A stretch of 64,000 bases of DNA, taken from contig NC_003030.1 of the NCBI RefSeq assembly GCF_000008765.1, positions 2,824,001 through 2,888,000 of the forward strand, written 5' to 3'. A program made the position numbers and the translations under genes. This document shows, in pieces, positions 10,495 to 19,330 of the stretch (positions are counted from its first letter, which is position 1; every line of letters begins with the position of its first letter). A model generated the notes under the pieces. It had not been told where the DNA came from and made no database searches. It saw only the letters and a list, made by a program, of their open reading frames with translations. The DNA comes from Clostridium acetobutylicum ATCC 824. GTDB lineage: Bacteria > Bacillota > Clostridia > Clostridiales > Clostridiaceae.

Positions 10495-10512
10495 CCTCTT
10501 AACCTCCTTAAA

Positions 10513-11652
10513 TTATCTAAAAATTTTTCCTGAAATAACTAATTTCTGAACTTCTGAAGTTCCTTCATATATTTCAGTTATCTTAGCATCTCTCATCATT
10601 CTTTCAACTGGATAATCTTTTGTATATCCGTATCCACCAAATAATTGTACTGCCTTAGTTGTTACATCCATTGCTACATTTGCAGCATGAAGCTTAGCTC
10701 TTGCAGCATCAACTGTGTATGGAAGTCCTGCTTGTTTAAGATATGCTGCTTTATATACTAAATATCTAGCTGATTCTATAGCTACATCCATATCTGCCAT
10801 CATCCATGCAAGACCTTGGAATTTGTCAAGGCTTCTTCCAAATTGTTTTCTCTCCTTCATGTAAGCTCTTGCTTCGTTGAAAGCACCTTCAGCTATACCT
10901 AAAGCTTGAGCTGCTATACCAATTCTTCCTCCATCAAGAGTTTTCATTGCTATAGGGAAGCCTTTTCCTTCTTTACCAATCATGTTTTCTACTGGTACTA
11001 TCATATCTTCAAATACAAGTTCAGTTGTTGATGAAGCTCTTATTCCAAGCTTTTGTTCAACTTTACCAATAGAGAAACCTTTGAAGCCTTTTTCTATTAT
11101 AAATGCTGATATACCTTTTGTTCCTTTAGTTCTGTCAGTCATTGCAAATATAACAAAAGTATCTGCAACTCCTCCATTAGTTATGAATATTTTTGAACCA
11201 TTAATTACATAATGATCTCCTTCAAGTACAGCTACTGTTTGTTGTGCTCCAGAATCTGTTCCTGCATTTGGCTCAGTCAATCCATAAGCACCTATTTTTT
11301 CACCTTTAGCTAAAGGTACTAAATATTTTTGTTTTTGTTCTTCTGTACCATGTTCATTTATTAATGAAGCACAAAGTGATGTATGTGCTGAAAGAATAAC
11401 TCCTGTAGTACCGCAAACCTTTGATAATTCCTCAACGGCGATTATATAAGATAATACATCTCCACCTGCGCCACCATACTCTTTTGAAAATGGAATTCCC
11501 ATCATACCATACTGACCCATTTTCTTTACATTTTCCATTGGAAATCTTTCTGTTTCATCAATTTCTGCTGCTATAGGTTTAACTTCATTTTCAGCAAATT
11601 CTCTAACCATCTGTCTTACTAATTCTTGTTCTCTTGTTAAATTAAAATCCAT
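10513..11652 (-). CDS. bcd: Butyryl-CoA dehydrogenase
   Basis: 379 aa, an acyl-CoA dehydrogenase that reduces crotonyl-CoA to butyryl-CoA. Signatures: [56 protein letters not shown], and the C-terminal [14 protein letters not shown] with the catalytic Glu of short-chain dehydrogenases. Works with EtfAB encoded directly downstream. Ribosome site AGGAGG. Confidence 0.98.
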   Translation of the reverse strand: MDFNLTREQELVRQMVREFAENEVKPIAAEIDETERFPMENVKKMGQYGMMGIPFSKEYGGAGGDVLSYIIAVEELSKVCGTTGVILSAHTSLCASLINEHGTEEQKQKYLVPLAKGEKIGAYGLTEPNAGTDSGAQQTVAVLEGDHYVINGSKIFITNGGVADTFVIFAMTDRTKGTKGISAFIIEKGFKGFSIGKVEQKLGIRASSTTELVFEDMIVPVENMIGKEGKGFPIAMKTLDGGRIGIAAQALGIAEGAFNEARAYMKERKQFGRSLDKFQGLAWMMADMDVAIESARYLVYKAAYLKQAGLPYTVDAARAKLHAANVAMDVTTKAVQLFGGYGYTKDYPVERMMRDAKITEIYEGTSEVQKLVISGKIFR

Positions 11653-11665
11653 ATAAACTTACCTC

Positions 11666-12451
11666 CTATCTATTTTTGAAGCCTTCAATTTTTCTTTTCT
11701 CTATGAAAGCTGTCATTGCATCCTTTTGATCCTCTGTTGAAAAGCATTCTCCAAATGCTTCTGATTCAAATGCTAAAGCAGTATCAATATCACACTGCAT
11801 TCCTCTATTAATAGCCTGTTTGCTTAACTTAACAGCTACTGGAGCATTGCTCACAATTTTGTTTGCAATTTCTTTTGCTGTATTCATTAATTCACTAGGT
11901 TCTACTACCTTATTTACAAGTCCGATTCTTAATGCTTCATCTGCCTTTATATTTTGTGCAGTAAATATAAGCTGCTTTGCCATGCCCATTCCAACTAATC
12001 TTGAAAGTCTTTGTGTACCACCAAAACCAGGTGTTATTCCGAGACCTACTTCTGGTTGACCAAATCTTGCGTTGCTTGAAGCTATTCTTATATCACAAGA
12101 CATAGCTATTTCGCATCCGCCTCCTAAAGCAAAACCATTAACAGCTGCTATTACAGGCTTTTCAAGAAGTTCTAATCTTCTAAACACTTTATTTCCAAGT
12201 ATCCCGAATTTTCTACCTTCAATGGTATTCATTTCCTTCATCTCAGAAATATCTGCTCCTGCTACAAATGATTTTTCTCCTGCTCCAGTTAAAATTACTG
12301 CAAGTACTTCGCTATCATTTTCAATTTCACCTATAACATAATCCATTTCTTTTAGTGTATCACTATTTAACGCATTTAATGCTTTAGGTCTGTTAATGGT
12401 AACTACAGCAACTTTACCTTCCTTTTCAAGGATGACATTGTTTAGTTCCAT
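11666..12451 (-). CDS. crt: Crotonase (3-hydroxybutyryl-CoA dehydratase)
   Basis: 261 aa. Dehydrates 3-hydroxybutyryl-CoA to crotonyl-CoA. Enoyl-CoA hydratase fold: oxyanion-hole stretch SFVAGADISEM, then NGFALGGGCEIAMSCDIRIA and FGQPEVGLGITPGFGGTQRL, each carrying one of the two catalytic Glu. First gene of the BCS operon, 14 bases before bcd, with a strong AGGAGG site. The Rex operator lies 28 bases upstream of the start codon. Confidence 0.98.
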   Translation of the reverse strand: MELNNVILEKEGKVAVVTINRPKALNALNSDTLKEMDYVIGEIENDSEVLAVILTGAGEKSFVAGADISEMKEMNTIEGRKFGILGNKVFRRLELLEKPVIAAVNGFALGGGCEIAMSCDIRIASSNARFGQPEVGLGITPGFGGTQRLSRLVGMGMAKQLIFTAQNIKADEALRIGLVNKVVEPSELMNTAKEIANKIVSNAPVAVKLSKQAINRGMQCDIDTALAFESEAFGECFSTEDQKDAMTAFIEKRKIEGFKNR

Positions 12452-12478
12452 GACTAATCCTCCTAAAATATTTTTTTA

Positions 12479-12496
12479 TTGTTAATATTATAACAA
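12479..12496 (-). promoter_or_regulatory. Rex operator overlapping the -10 box of the BCS operon
   Basis: The 18-mer TTGTTAATATTATAACAA matches the clostridial Rex consensus TTGTTAA-N4-TTAACAA at all but one of the specified positions. On the minus strand it contains a TATAAT (rc of 12487-12492), so Rex binding would block the promoter. rex is the next gene upstream. Rex should leave the site at high NADH/NAD+, switching on this NADH-consuming pathway. I see no good -35 box 16-18 bases upstream. Confidence 0.9.
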
Positions 12497-12511
12497 AGAC
12501 GGGCAAAAAAT

Positions 12512-12529
12512 TAGAAGCATATGCTTCTA
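12512..12529 (-). terminator. 18-bp palindrome after rex, probable rex terminator
   Basis: Perfect palindrome TAGAAGCATATGCTTCTA, read as a 7-bp stem with an ATAT loop. On the minus strand it is followed by AATTTTTT, so it can end the rex transcript about 100 bases past its stop. It also occupies the -35 area of the crt promoter, so a role as a second operator is an alternative. The rest of the 12452-12626 gap is plain AT-rich DNA. Confidence 0.55.
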
Positions 12530-12626
12530 TAATTATTATATAATGATTTATTTTATATTTCAATATTAAAACCATTTTATATTAAATTTTAATAATTTTT
12601 ATATATATTTAAATAACATTACCGTA

Positions 12627-13271
12627 CTAATCTCGGCTTTTATTCACTTCTTGCAATAAACAGCTAAGTGTTAGAAGGCTTTCACTTAAATGTACATTTT
12701 CAACAATTACATTTTCTGGAGTCATAAGATCAACAGGAGCAAAATTCCATATTCCATTAACATTATTTTTAACAATAATATCACAAACTTTTTGTGCATT
12801 CTTACTTGGAACACATATTATTCCAATATCGATCTTATTTTTTTGTAAGAATCCATCTATATTATCTACGTCCCGAACCTCAACATCCTGTATTTTAAGA
12901 CCTATTAGCTTAGGATTAATATCAAATATAGCCTTTAAATCAAATCCCATTTTTTGGAAGTTTATATAATTAGCAATTGCCTGACCTATATTTCCAGCAC
13001 CAATTATTATGGTGTTGTACATTTTAGTAAGTCCTAATATATTATCAACTTCCCTGCTTAAATCCTTAACATTGTATCCATATCCCTGCTGTCCAAAATC
13101 ACCAAAACAATTTAGGTCTTGGCGTATCTGCGATGCAGTAAATCCTATTTTTTCGCTTAATTCCTTTGAAGATATTCTATCAACATCACTCTTTAACAAT
13201 TCTTCTAAATATCTGTGGTATTTGGGAAGACGTCTGATAACTGCCATTGATATGTTTTTTTTCTTATCCAC
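12627..13271 (-). CDS. rex: Redox-sensing transcriptional repressor Rex
   Basis: 214 aa from a GTG at 13271 placed 8 bases after AGAGG; a GTG three codons earlier overlaps the ribosome site. Residues about 1-80 are a winged helix (ISMAVIRRLPKYHRYLEELL, TASQIRQDLNCFGDFGQQGYGYNV). Residues about 85-210 are a Rossmann NADH/NAD+ sensor (IIIGAGNIGQAIANY). Rex dimers bind DNA when NADH/NAD+ is low and repress fermentation genes. The adjacent BCS operon carries a clear Rex site, so it is a direct target. Confidence 0.97.
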   Translation of the reverse strand: MDKKKNISMAVIRRLPKYHRYLEELLKSDVDRISSKELSEKIGFTASQIRQDLNCFGDFGQQGYGYNVKDLSREVDNILGLTKMYNTIIIGAGNIGQAIANYINFQKMGFDLKAIFDINPKLIGLKIQDVEVRDVDNIDGFLQKNKIDIGIICVPSKNAQKVCDIIVKNNVNGIWNFAPVDLMTPENVIVENVHLSESLLTLSCLLQEVNKSRD

Positions 13272-13832
13272 TTTGACCACCTCTTACTTAATATCACTTT
13301 TGTAGAAGCCAAGTTCAAATTAAGTTGGTATATTAAATAATTAAAATACATTTATAATCCATAATTAACTTGTTTCTTCATATACAACAATACATCATAT
13401 ATTTTACCACATTATTATTCAATTACACTATCCTTTTTACTTTATATTATTCTTAAATACTTTTGTTAGTATAGAATATTTTCAATATAGTTCTTTTTTT
13501 TCAATAAAACTTTAAAAAGCTACCATAAATAGAGTTTATTCTGTGAAAAACTTAACTTATACACATTAAATGCTTTTAATCATATTATTTTATTGTTTAT
13601 AGTTTTATATCAAATTAGTTTATAAACTTTCTTCTTTTAATATTATATCTTTTCTTTAATACACTATACAGCCCTTAAACTCAACTATATTTTCTATACT
13701 ATACCTTAAAAATTAGCTTTAACCTTAGTTTTCCTATGGTATAATTAAAGATATCTTATAATCTTTACTAATGGAAACTTTAAATAAACCTTACTTAGTT
13801 TCCTTACAAAATATTTTAGGTTGGTGATACTC
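13272..13832. other. Long AT-rich gap between divergent rex and the ABC-F gene
   Basis: About 560 bases with no convincing reading frame, hairpin or riboswitch on either strand. It must hold the rex promoter and the divergent ABC-F promoter. I looked for a Rex-type inverted repeat for autoregulation and did not find a good one. Confidence 0.5.
13718..13745 (+). promoter_or_regulatory. Candidate promoter of the ABC-F gene
   Basis: TTTAAC (13718-13723) and TATAAT (13740-13745) are 16 bases apart, about 90 bases before the start codon. The -10 is consensus; the -35 is weak, so this is a moderate call in very AT-rich DNA. Confidence 0.4.
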
Positions 13833-15764
13833 ATGATAGTTGTTAGCTGCAAAAATATAGGCAAAAGCTACGGCATTGATAAAATTTTGGAAAATATAAC
13901 ATTTAGTATAAATGATGGTGAAAAAGTAGGCCTTATAGGTCCAAATGGTGCTGGAAAATCAACATTGTTTAAAATTTTAACTTTCCAACTAGAACATGAC
14001 ACTGGTGATTTATTTATAGATAAAACCAAAAAACTAGGATACTTATCTCAGCACTTAGATCTTGATAGTAACAATACTATATACGAAGAACTTTGTACTG
14101 TCTTCAATGATCTTTTAGAAATTGAGAATAAACTTAAGGTTTTAGAAATAAAAATGGGAGAGCCTTATGACCCCTCAAAGGATGAATATCATAACAAGGT
14201 TATAAAGGACTACACCACTTACACAGAACTTTATTCTGCTAAAGGTGGCTACACTTATAAAGGTTTAATAGGTAGGGTTTTAACTGGTCTAGGATTCTCA
14301 AATGATTACTTTGATAAAAAAATAAGCATATTAAGTGGAGGGCAAAAAACCCGTGTAGCACTTTGTAAGCTTCTTCTTAAAAACCCCGAAATACTTCTTC
14401 TAGACGAGCCAACAAACCATCTTGATTTAGATGCCATTGAATGGCTTGAAGAATATCTTAAAAACTACAAGGGAACAGTTATTTTAATTTCTCATGATAG
14501 ATATTTCCTAGATGCTATTACTAATAAAACCTTTGAGCTTATAAACGGTCATGTAAATTGTTTTAACGGAAATTACACAAAAGCTTTAGATTTAAAAAAG
14601 AAGCAATATGAAATTGAACTTAAAGCGTATACTCTTCAACAAGAAGATATTAAACGACAAGAAAAAATTATAGAACGTTTTAGATCCTTTAATCGTGAAA
14701 AAAGTATTAAAGCTGCTGAAAGTAGACAAAAGGCTTTAGACAAAATTGAGAGAGTAAAACGTCCTGATAAAGAAACAGGAGTAACCCGTATAGAATTTGA
14801 AACTCTAATAAAGAGTGGAAATGACGTTCTTCATGTTGAAAATCTTTCAAAGCATTTTGAAGATAAAACACTGTTTGAAAATTTGGACATGGACATAAAA
14901 AAGGGAGAAAAAATTGCTTTAATAGGCGAAAATGGACGTGGTAAAACTACATTTTTCAAAATTCTTCTAGATAAAATAAAAAGCGATTCAGGCATCAAGG
15001 TTCTAGGAAAAAATGTATTCGTAGGCTACTATGATCAGGAACAATCTGATTTACATGATGAAAAAACAATTATAGATGAAGTCTGGGATGATTTTCCAGA
15101 GCTTACTACAACAGAAATAAGAAATGCTTTGGCTGCCTTCTTATTTACAGGAGATGATGTGTTTAAAATTATCTCAACTCTAAGTGGTGGAGAAAAATGT
15201 AGAATTAATCTTCTTAAGTTAATGCTTTCAAAAAATAACTTTCTACTTCTTGACGAACCTACAAATCACTTAGATATAGTTTCTCGTGAGGCTCTTGAAG
15301 ATGCTCTTTTATCCTATGACGGAACTGTACTTGTAATATCCCATGATAGATACTTTTTAAACAAAGTGGTCTCTAAAATATTAGAATTAAAAGAGAATGG
15401 TATAAGCGAATACCTTGGAAACTATTCTTATTACATAGAAAAAAAGAATAACCCAACAAGATTTCAAGAGGAAGAAGAAAATAAAAGCTTAAAAACAAAA
15501 ACACAAATTAACACTGAAAAGAAGAAGAAGAGAGAGAATGAAAAACAAAAAAGAGTTAGAAAAGTCGAACTGAAAAATACAGAAAAAGAAATTGCTGATT
15601 TAGAAAAAGAACTTGAAGATCTTCAAAACAAACTCTGTCTTGAAGAAGTTTATTCAAATCCTGAAAAAAGTGTAGAAGTTAACAATAAAATTACAGAAAC
15701 CCAAAATACACTAGATTCATTATATGAAAAATGGGATGAATTAAGCAGTATTATGGAAGATTAA
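13833..15764 (+). CDS. ABC-F family ATPase (YdiF/Uup-like ribosome-associated factor)
   Basis: 643 aa from ATG 13833, placed after GGTTGGTG; earlier TTG and GTG codons overlap that site. Two ABC domains on one chain and no membrane segment, the ABC-F plan. Walker A GPNGAGKST and GENGRGKTT; signatures LSGGQKTRVALCK and LSGGEKCRINLLK; Walker B LLLDEPTNHLD in both. A charged linker of about 80 residues joins them, and the last about 90 residues are a Lys/Glu-rich coiled coil, as in YdiF and Uup. ABC-F proteins act on the ribosomal E site; some give antibiotic resistance, but nothing here marks a resistance subgroup. No gene neighbour suggests a specific target. Confidence 0.88.
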   Translation: MIVVSCKNIGKSYGIDKILENITFSINDGEKVGLIGPNGAGKSTLFKILTFQLEHDTGDLFIDKTKKLGYLSQHLDLDSNNTIYEELCTVFNDLLEIENKLKVLEIKMGEPYDPSKDEYHNKVIKDYTTYTELYSAKGGYTYKGLIGRVLTGLGFSNDYFDKKISILSGGQKTRVALCKLLLKNPEILLLDEPTNHLDLDAIEWLEEYLKNYKGTVILISHDRYFLDAITNKTFELINGHVNCFNGNYTKALDLKKKQYEIELKAYTLQQEDIKRQEKIIERFRSFNREKSIKAAESRQKALDKIERVKRPDKETGVTRIEFETLIKSGNDVLHVENLSKHFEDKTLFENLDMDIKKGEKIALIGENGRGKTTFFKILLDKIKSDSGIKVLGKNVFVGYYDQEQSDLHDEKTIIDEVWDDFPELTTTEIRNALAAFLFTGDDVFKIISTLSGGEKCRINLLKLMLSKNNFLLLDEPTNHLDIVSREALEDALLSYDGTVLVISHDRYFLNKVVSKILELKENGISEYLGNYSYYIEKKNNPTRFQEEEENKSLKTKTQINTEKKKKRENEKQKRVRKVELKNTEKEIADLEKELEDLQNKLCLEEVYSNPEKSVEVNNKITETQNTLDSLYEKWDELSSIMED

Positions 15765-15769
15765 GACTT

Positions 15770-15814
15770 AAAATAGGAATTACTATGACAAGACACCATG
15801 GTAATTCCTATTTT
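15770..15814. terminator. Terminator after the ABC-F gene (convergent with the glycosyltransferase gene)
   Basis: 14-bp perfect stem AAAATAGGAATTAC / GTAATTCCTATTTT with a 17-base loop, flanked by A- and T-rich ends. Six bases past the ABC-F stop; it could serve the convergent gene as well. Confidence 0.75.
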
Positions 15815-15856
15815 ATAATCTCTCTAATTTACTTTACAGGTAAATATTTTTGCTTT

Positions 15857-17080
15857 CTAATATTCACACACATAATCCTTTATTCCCTTTTCTGCTTTAA
15901 ATTTAAAAATTTCTTCTGCCCCTTTTCTGTAACCACCAGCTTCTCTAAAGACATCTCTTATTTTTTCTATGTTCTCTAAATAAGATGCATCTACCATTAC
16001 CTTATTCACTGACTCTCTTAACTCCTTTGCTGTAAGCTTGTCCTTGTTTAATACAATAGCAGCCCCTAGTTCCTTTGCTCTTGATGCCATATATAACTGA
16101 TCCGCACCAATTGGAATAGCTACAAAAGGCACCTTATTATATATTAGATCACTTGTACTATTCATTCCTGCATGAGTTATAGCTGCATCTGCATATTTCA
16201 AAATTTCTGTTTGTGGAACATAGTTTCTTACTATAAAATTTTTAGGTATATTAAAGTTAGAAGTATCTATATTATATGCTGACATAACAACTACAACATC
16301 AGAACCACCAAAAGCTTCAAAGAATATATTATATAAATTGCTATTAGTATTGTTAAAAACTGTACCTAATGATATATATATTACCTTCTTATTTTTTAGT
16401 TTTTCAAAAGGGAAATCTAAATTTTCCTTTCTTTTATAAATAGGAGGACCAATAAATTTAAAACTATCATCATAATACTCAATATTAGAAACAAATTCTT
16501 TAGCTGTGTAAGCTATATTTAGATCTCCTCTACATGCCATTAGTTCACTTATAGCAGGCATTTTTACAAAATATCTTTTTTCAATTCTACTTTTAGCTTC
16601 ACTATAGGCTCTACTTACAATAGGATTGCTTTCTAATTCTTTTTCAGTTATGGGTGAATATTGCATTTTCATTACTTCTTTTCTTGTGGCAAACACTGCA
16701 AAAGATGAAATTGAAGGCACCTTCAATATTTGGGCTATAATGTTACCTGCACAGAACATAGAACAATGAACGACATAATCAAATTTCATTCCTTTAATTT
16801 TTTTTAGAATATCCTCAATTTCACATTCTGTCATACCAATAATTTTGGTTATAATGTCTGCATAAGATCTATTTCCTGCTGTTTTATTAGCATTTTTAAA
16901 ATTGCTCATTCTTTCACCATAGCTTATAAATTTAGCACCGGCTGCTTCAATACTCTCCTTAAATTCATCTGTGCAAAAATAATATACCTCTTCACCTCTT
17001 TTCACTAATTCATCTACTAATCCTAGCGTAGGATTAACATGACCGTATCCAGGGAAATTCATAAAAAGTACTTTTGACAT
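15857..17080 (-). CDS. GT1-family (UDP-glycosyltransferase, MGT/YjiC-like)
   Basis: 407 aa from the ATG at 17080, which follows AGAGG by 8 bases; a GTG three codons upstream overlaps the site. GT-B fold. The N-terminal acceptor half starts KVLFMNFPGYGHVNPTLGLV with the usual Gly-His near residue 14. The C-terminal donor half has VIYISLGTVFNN, VRNYVPQTEILKYADAAITH and HAGMNSTSDLIYNKVPFVAI ending in PIGADQ, the nucleotide-sugar motif. This family glycosylates small molecules such as macrolides, flavonoids or lipids; the acceptor cannot be predicted. Isolated, with no biosynthetic cluster nearby. Confidence 0.88.
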   Translation of the reverse strand: MSKVLFMNFPGYGHVNPTLGLVDELVKRGEEVYYFCTDEFKESIEAAGAKFISYGERMSNFKNANKTAGNRSYADIITKIIGMTECEIEDILKKIKGMKFDYVVHCSMFCAGNIIAQILKVPSISSFAVFATRKEVMKMQYSPITEKELESNPIVSRAYSEAKSRIEKRYFVKMPAISELMACRGDLNIAYTAKEFVSNIEYYDDSFKFIGPPIYKRKENLDFPFEKLKNKKVIYISLGTVFNNTNSNLYNIFFEAFGGSDVVVVMSAYNIDTSNFNIPKNFIVRNYVPQTEILKYADAAITHAGMNSTSDLIYNKVPFVAIPIGADQLYMASRAKELGAAIVLNKDKLTAKELRESVNKVMVDASYLENIEKIRDVFREAGGYRKGAEEIFKFKAEKGIKDYVCEY

Positions 17081-17166
17081 ATTTAACACCTCTTTGTTTT
17101 AAATGCTTACATGTAAATTTTACCACTAATGTAATAAATAAATCAAAAATAAATTATAAATAGAAA

Positions 17167-17208
17167 AAGAAATCATCTAAGTTTCTAAAAAAACTCAGAT
17201 GATTTCTT
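17167..17208 (-). terminator. Terminator of the ethanolamine operon
   Basis: A long imperfect stem (17167-17184 with 17191-17208, core AAGAAATCATCT) directly after the eutC stop codon. On the minus strand it runs into TTTCTATTT. Confidence 0.8.
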
Positions 17209-17209
17209 C

Positions 17210-17938
17210 TTAAATTCTTAATTCGACTCCACTTTTTTTCTCTTTCATCATAATATCAATTATACGAACTATTTCTTTTCCAGCATCTACTGAAGGTATA
17301 CCTTTATTATGAATATTAGAAACCACAGTTCTTTGTGATTCTGGTTTTTTTGTGCTTGATTCATACGCCATGTAACTGCTCATACTCTCACCCGTTGCAA
17401 GTCCTGGTCTTTCACCTATTAATATTATTGTAACCTTTGCATTTAATTCCTCACTTATTTTATCCATGGTAGCAACTCTTGCATATTTAACAAATATAGG
17501 TGTTCCAACCTTATATCCCCTTGATTTTAATTTTTCTACTATTACAAAATATATTTTTCGAAGATTTGCATTAATTGCAGTTGCACTAAGTCCATCCCCT
17601 GCTATAATTTGAACATCAGGCTCATTTATACAGTTATTTTTTATATAATCTAGAGTTTCTTCAGAAAATTTTCTTCCAAGATCCGGCCTAGTTATATACT
17701 CTTCCTTATCCTTTGCCAGCGTTTGTACTTTTAGAAAATTAAGTGTATCTATTAACTTTTCATCTACGCTTGACCATACTGCATCCATTGCTACAGCATG
17801 ATCTGCTCTAAATTTAAGAAAAGTATTTGTTTTTAATCTTGTACCAGCTCTACCCACACATATTCTAGCTGGTGTTAAAGCTTTAAGCTCTGATAATTCC
17901 TCTTCCTTTATATCATATATCTTTAATAAATTTTCCAT
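17210..17938 (-). CDS. eutC: Ethanolamine ammonia-lyase small subunit
   Basis: 242 aa. With EutB forms the adenosylcobalamin-dependent lyase that cleaves ethanolamine to acetaldehyde and ammonia. Family stretches: TPARICVGRAGTRLKTNTFL followed by KFRADHAVAMDAV, QIIAGDGLSATAINAN, ILIGERPGLATGESMSSYMA and the C-terminal SNIHNKGIPSVDAG. Starts 11 bases after eutB with a TAGGAG site. Confidence 0.97.
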   Translation of the reverse strand: MENLLKIYDIKEEELSELKALTPARICVGRAGTRLKTNTFLKFRADHAVAMDAVWSSVDEKLIDTLNFLKVQTLAKDKEEYITRPDLGRKFSEETLDYIKNNCINEPDVQIIAGDGLSATAINANLRKIYFVIVEKLKSRGYKVGTPIFVKYARVATMDKISEELNAKVTIILIGERPGLATGESMSSYMAYESSTKKPESQRTVVSNIHNKGIPSVDAGKEIVRIIDIMMKEKKSGVELRI

Positions 17939-17949
17939 AAATTCATCTC

Positions 17950-19305
17950 CTACATAAATATTGAAGGATCACCGGCATTTCTTGTTAATTTACCGTTCTT
18001 CATTATCCCTAATTCTTCCATTCTTTTTTCAAATTCTTTTATTGGTCTTTTATCTGATATTTCCCTCAAAGTTGCTATATCATGATAGCTTGAAGATTGA
18101 TACATAAGCATTACATCATCTCCACAAGGTATCCCCATAAGGTAGTTACAATTAGCTGCTAAAAGAAGCATAGCTAAATTTTCAAGATCATTTTGATCCG
18201 CTTTCATATGATTTGTGTAGCATGTATCAACTCCCATTGATAAACCTGTAAGCTTTCCCATAAAATGATCCTCCAAACCTGCTCTTATAACTTGCTTTCC
18301 ATCATATAAATATTCAGGTCCAATAAAACCTACAACTGTATTTACAAGAAACGGTTTATATCTTTTAGCTAACCCATAGCATCTTGCTTCCATCACAAGT
18401 TGATCTGCTCTGTTATTACCTTCCGACGATAGTTCCGTGCCTTGTCCTGTTTCAAAATACATAAAATTAGGTCCTTTGGAGCTTTTTTTAGTTTTCATAA
18501 GTTCATAAGCTTCATCTAATAAGGCTACACTTATTCCAAAATCTTTATTTGCAATTTCAGAACCTGCTATACTTTGAAACATTAAATCAATCGGAACTCC
18601 ATTTTTTAAGGCCTCCATTTGGGTTGTTATATGAGCAAGCACACAATTTTGAGTTGGTATTCTCCATTTTCTAGTAAAGTCATTAAATACCTTAAGCACA
18701 TCAGATACACTTTCTATAGTATCTGCTACTGGATTTAATCCTATAACTGCATCTCCCACTCCATAGCTTATTCCATCAATCAATGATGCCATAATACCTT
18801 GAGGATTATCAGTTGGATGATTAGGTTGAAGTCTTGAAGAAAAAGTTCCTCTTCTACCTATAGTTGTGTTGCATTTAGCTGTATTACAAATTTTTTGAGC
18901 TGCGTATACAAGATCCATATTACTCATAAGCTTTGTTACTGCTGCAATCATCTCTGAGGTTAATCCATCCCTTATTTCCTTTATCTTATCTTCATCATTT
19001 TCAAGTAAAAACTCTCTAAATTCACCAACTGTTAATGCCTTAATTTTTTTATACTGCTCTTCATCAACAGAATCCTGTATTACTCTTGTAATTTCATCTT
19101 TTTCATAAGATACCACAGGATTGTTTCTTAATTCTTCTAGTGTTATATCTGCTAAAACAGTTTTTGCTGCAACTCTTTCTCTTGCTCCACTTGCCGCAAT
19201 ACCTGCCATTTCATCTCCAGATTTTTTTTCATTCGCTTTTGCAAGTACATCCTTTATATCTTTAAATTTATAAGTTGTATTAAACAATGTTGTTTTTAAA
19301 TTCAT
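17950..19305 (-). CDS. eutB: Ethanolamine ammonia-lyase large (catalytic) subunit
   Basis: 451 aa from the ATG at 19305, which follows AGGTG; a GTG three codons earlier overlaps that site. Full-length EutB with the expected blocks GRRGTFSSRLQPNHPTDNPQ, NPVADTIESVSDVL, NFMYFETGQGTELSSEGN, and GVDTCYTNHMKADQNDLENL, which approaches the substrate and cobalamin pocket. Lies between eat and eutC in one operon. No reactivase (eutA) gene accompanies it in this window. Confidence 0.97.
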   Translation of the reverse strand: MNLKTTLFNTTYKFKDIKDVLAKANEKKSGDEMAGIAASGARERVAAKTVLADITLEELRNNPVVSYEKDEITRVIQDSVDEEQYKKIKALTVGEFREFLLENDEDKIKEIRDGLTSEMIAAVTKLMSNMDLVYAAQKICNTAKCNTTIGRRGTFSSRLQPNHPTDNPQGIMASLIDGISYGVGDAVIGLNPVADTIESVSDVLKVFNDFTRKWRIPTQNCVLAHITTQMEALKNGVPIDLMFQSIAGSEIANKDFGISVALLDEAYELMKTKKSSKGPNFMYFETGQGTELSSEGNNRADQLVMEARCYGLAKRYKPFLVNTVVGFIGPEYLYDGKQVIRAGLEDHFMGKLTGLSMGVDTCYTNHMKADQNDLENLAMLLLAANCNYLMGIPCGDDVMLMYQSSSYHDIATLREISDKRPIKEFEKRMEELGIMKNGKLTRNAGDPSIFM

Positions 19306-19330
19306 ATAACTCACCTATTTCTTTATCATA

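Noticed and set aside
13272-13832. Rex autoregulatory site in the rex upstream gap
   Set aside because: Only single half-site-like TTAAC/TTGTT words occur; no inverted pair with correct spacing.
15785-15979. 64-codon plus-strand frame after the ABC-F gene
   Set aside because: Starts inside the terminator stem, lacks a ribosome site and overlaps the glycosyltransferase gene antisense.
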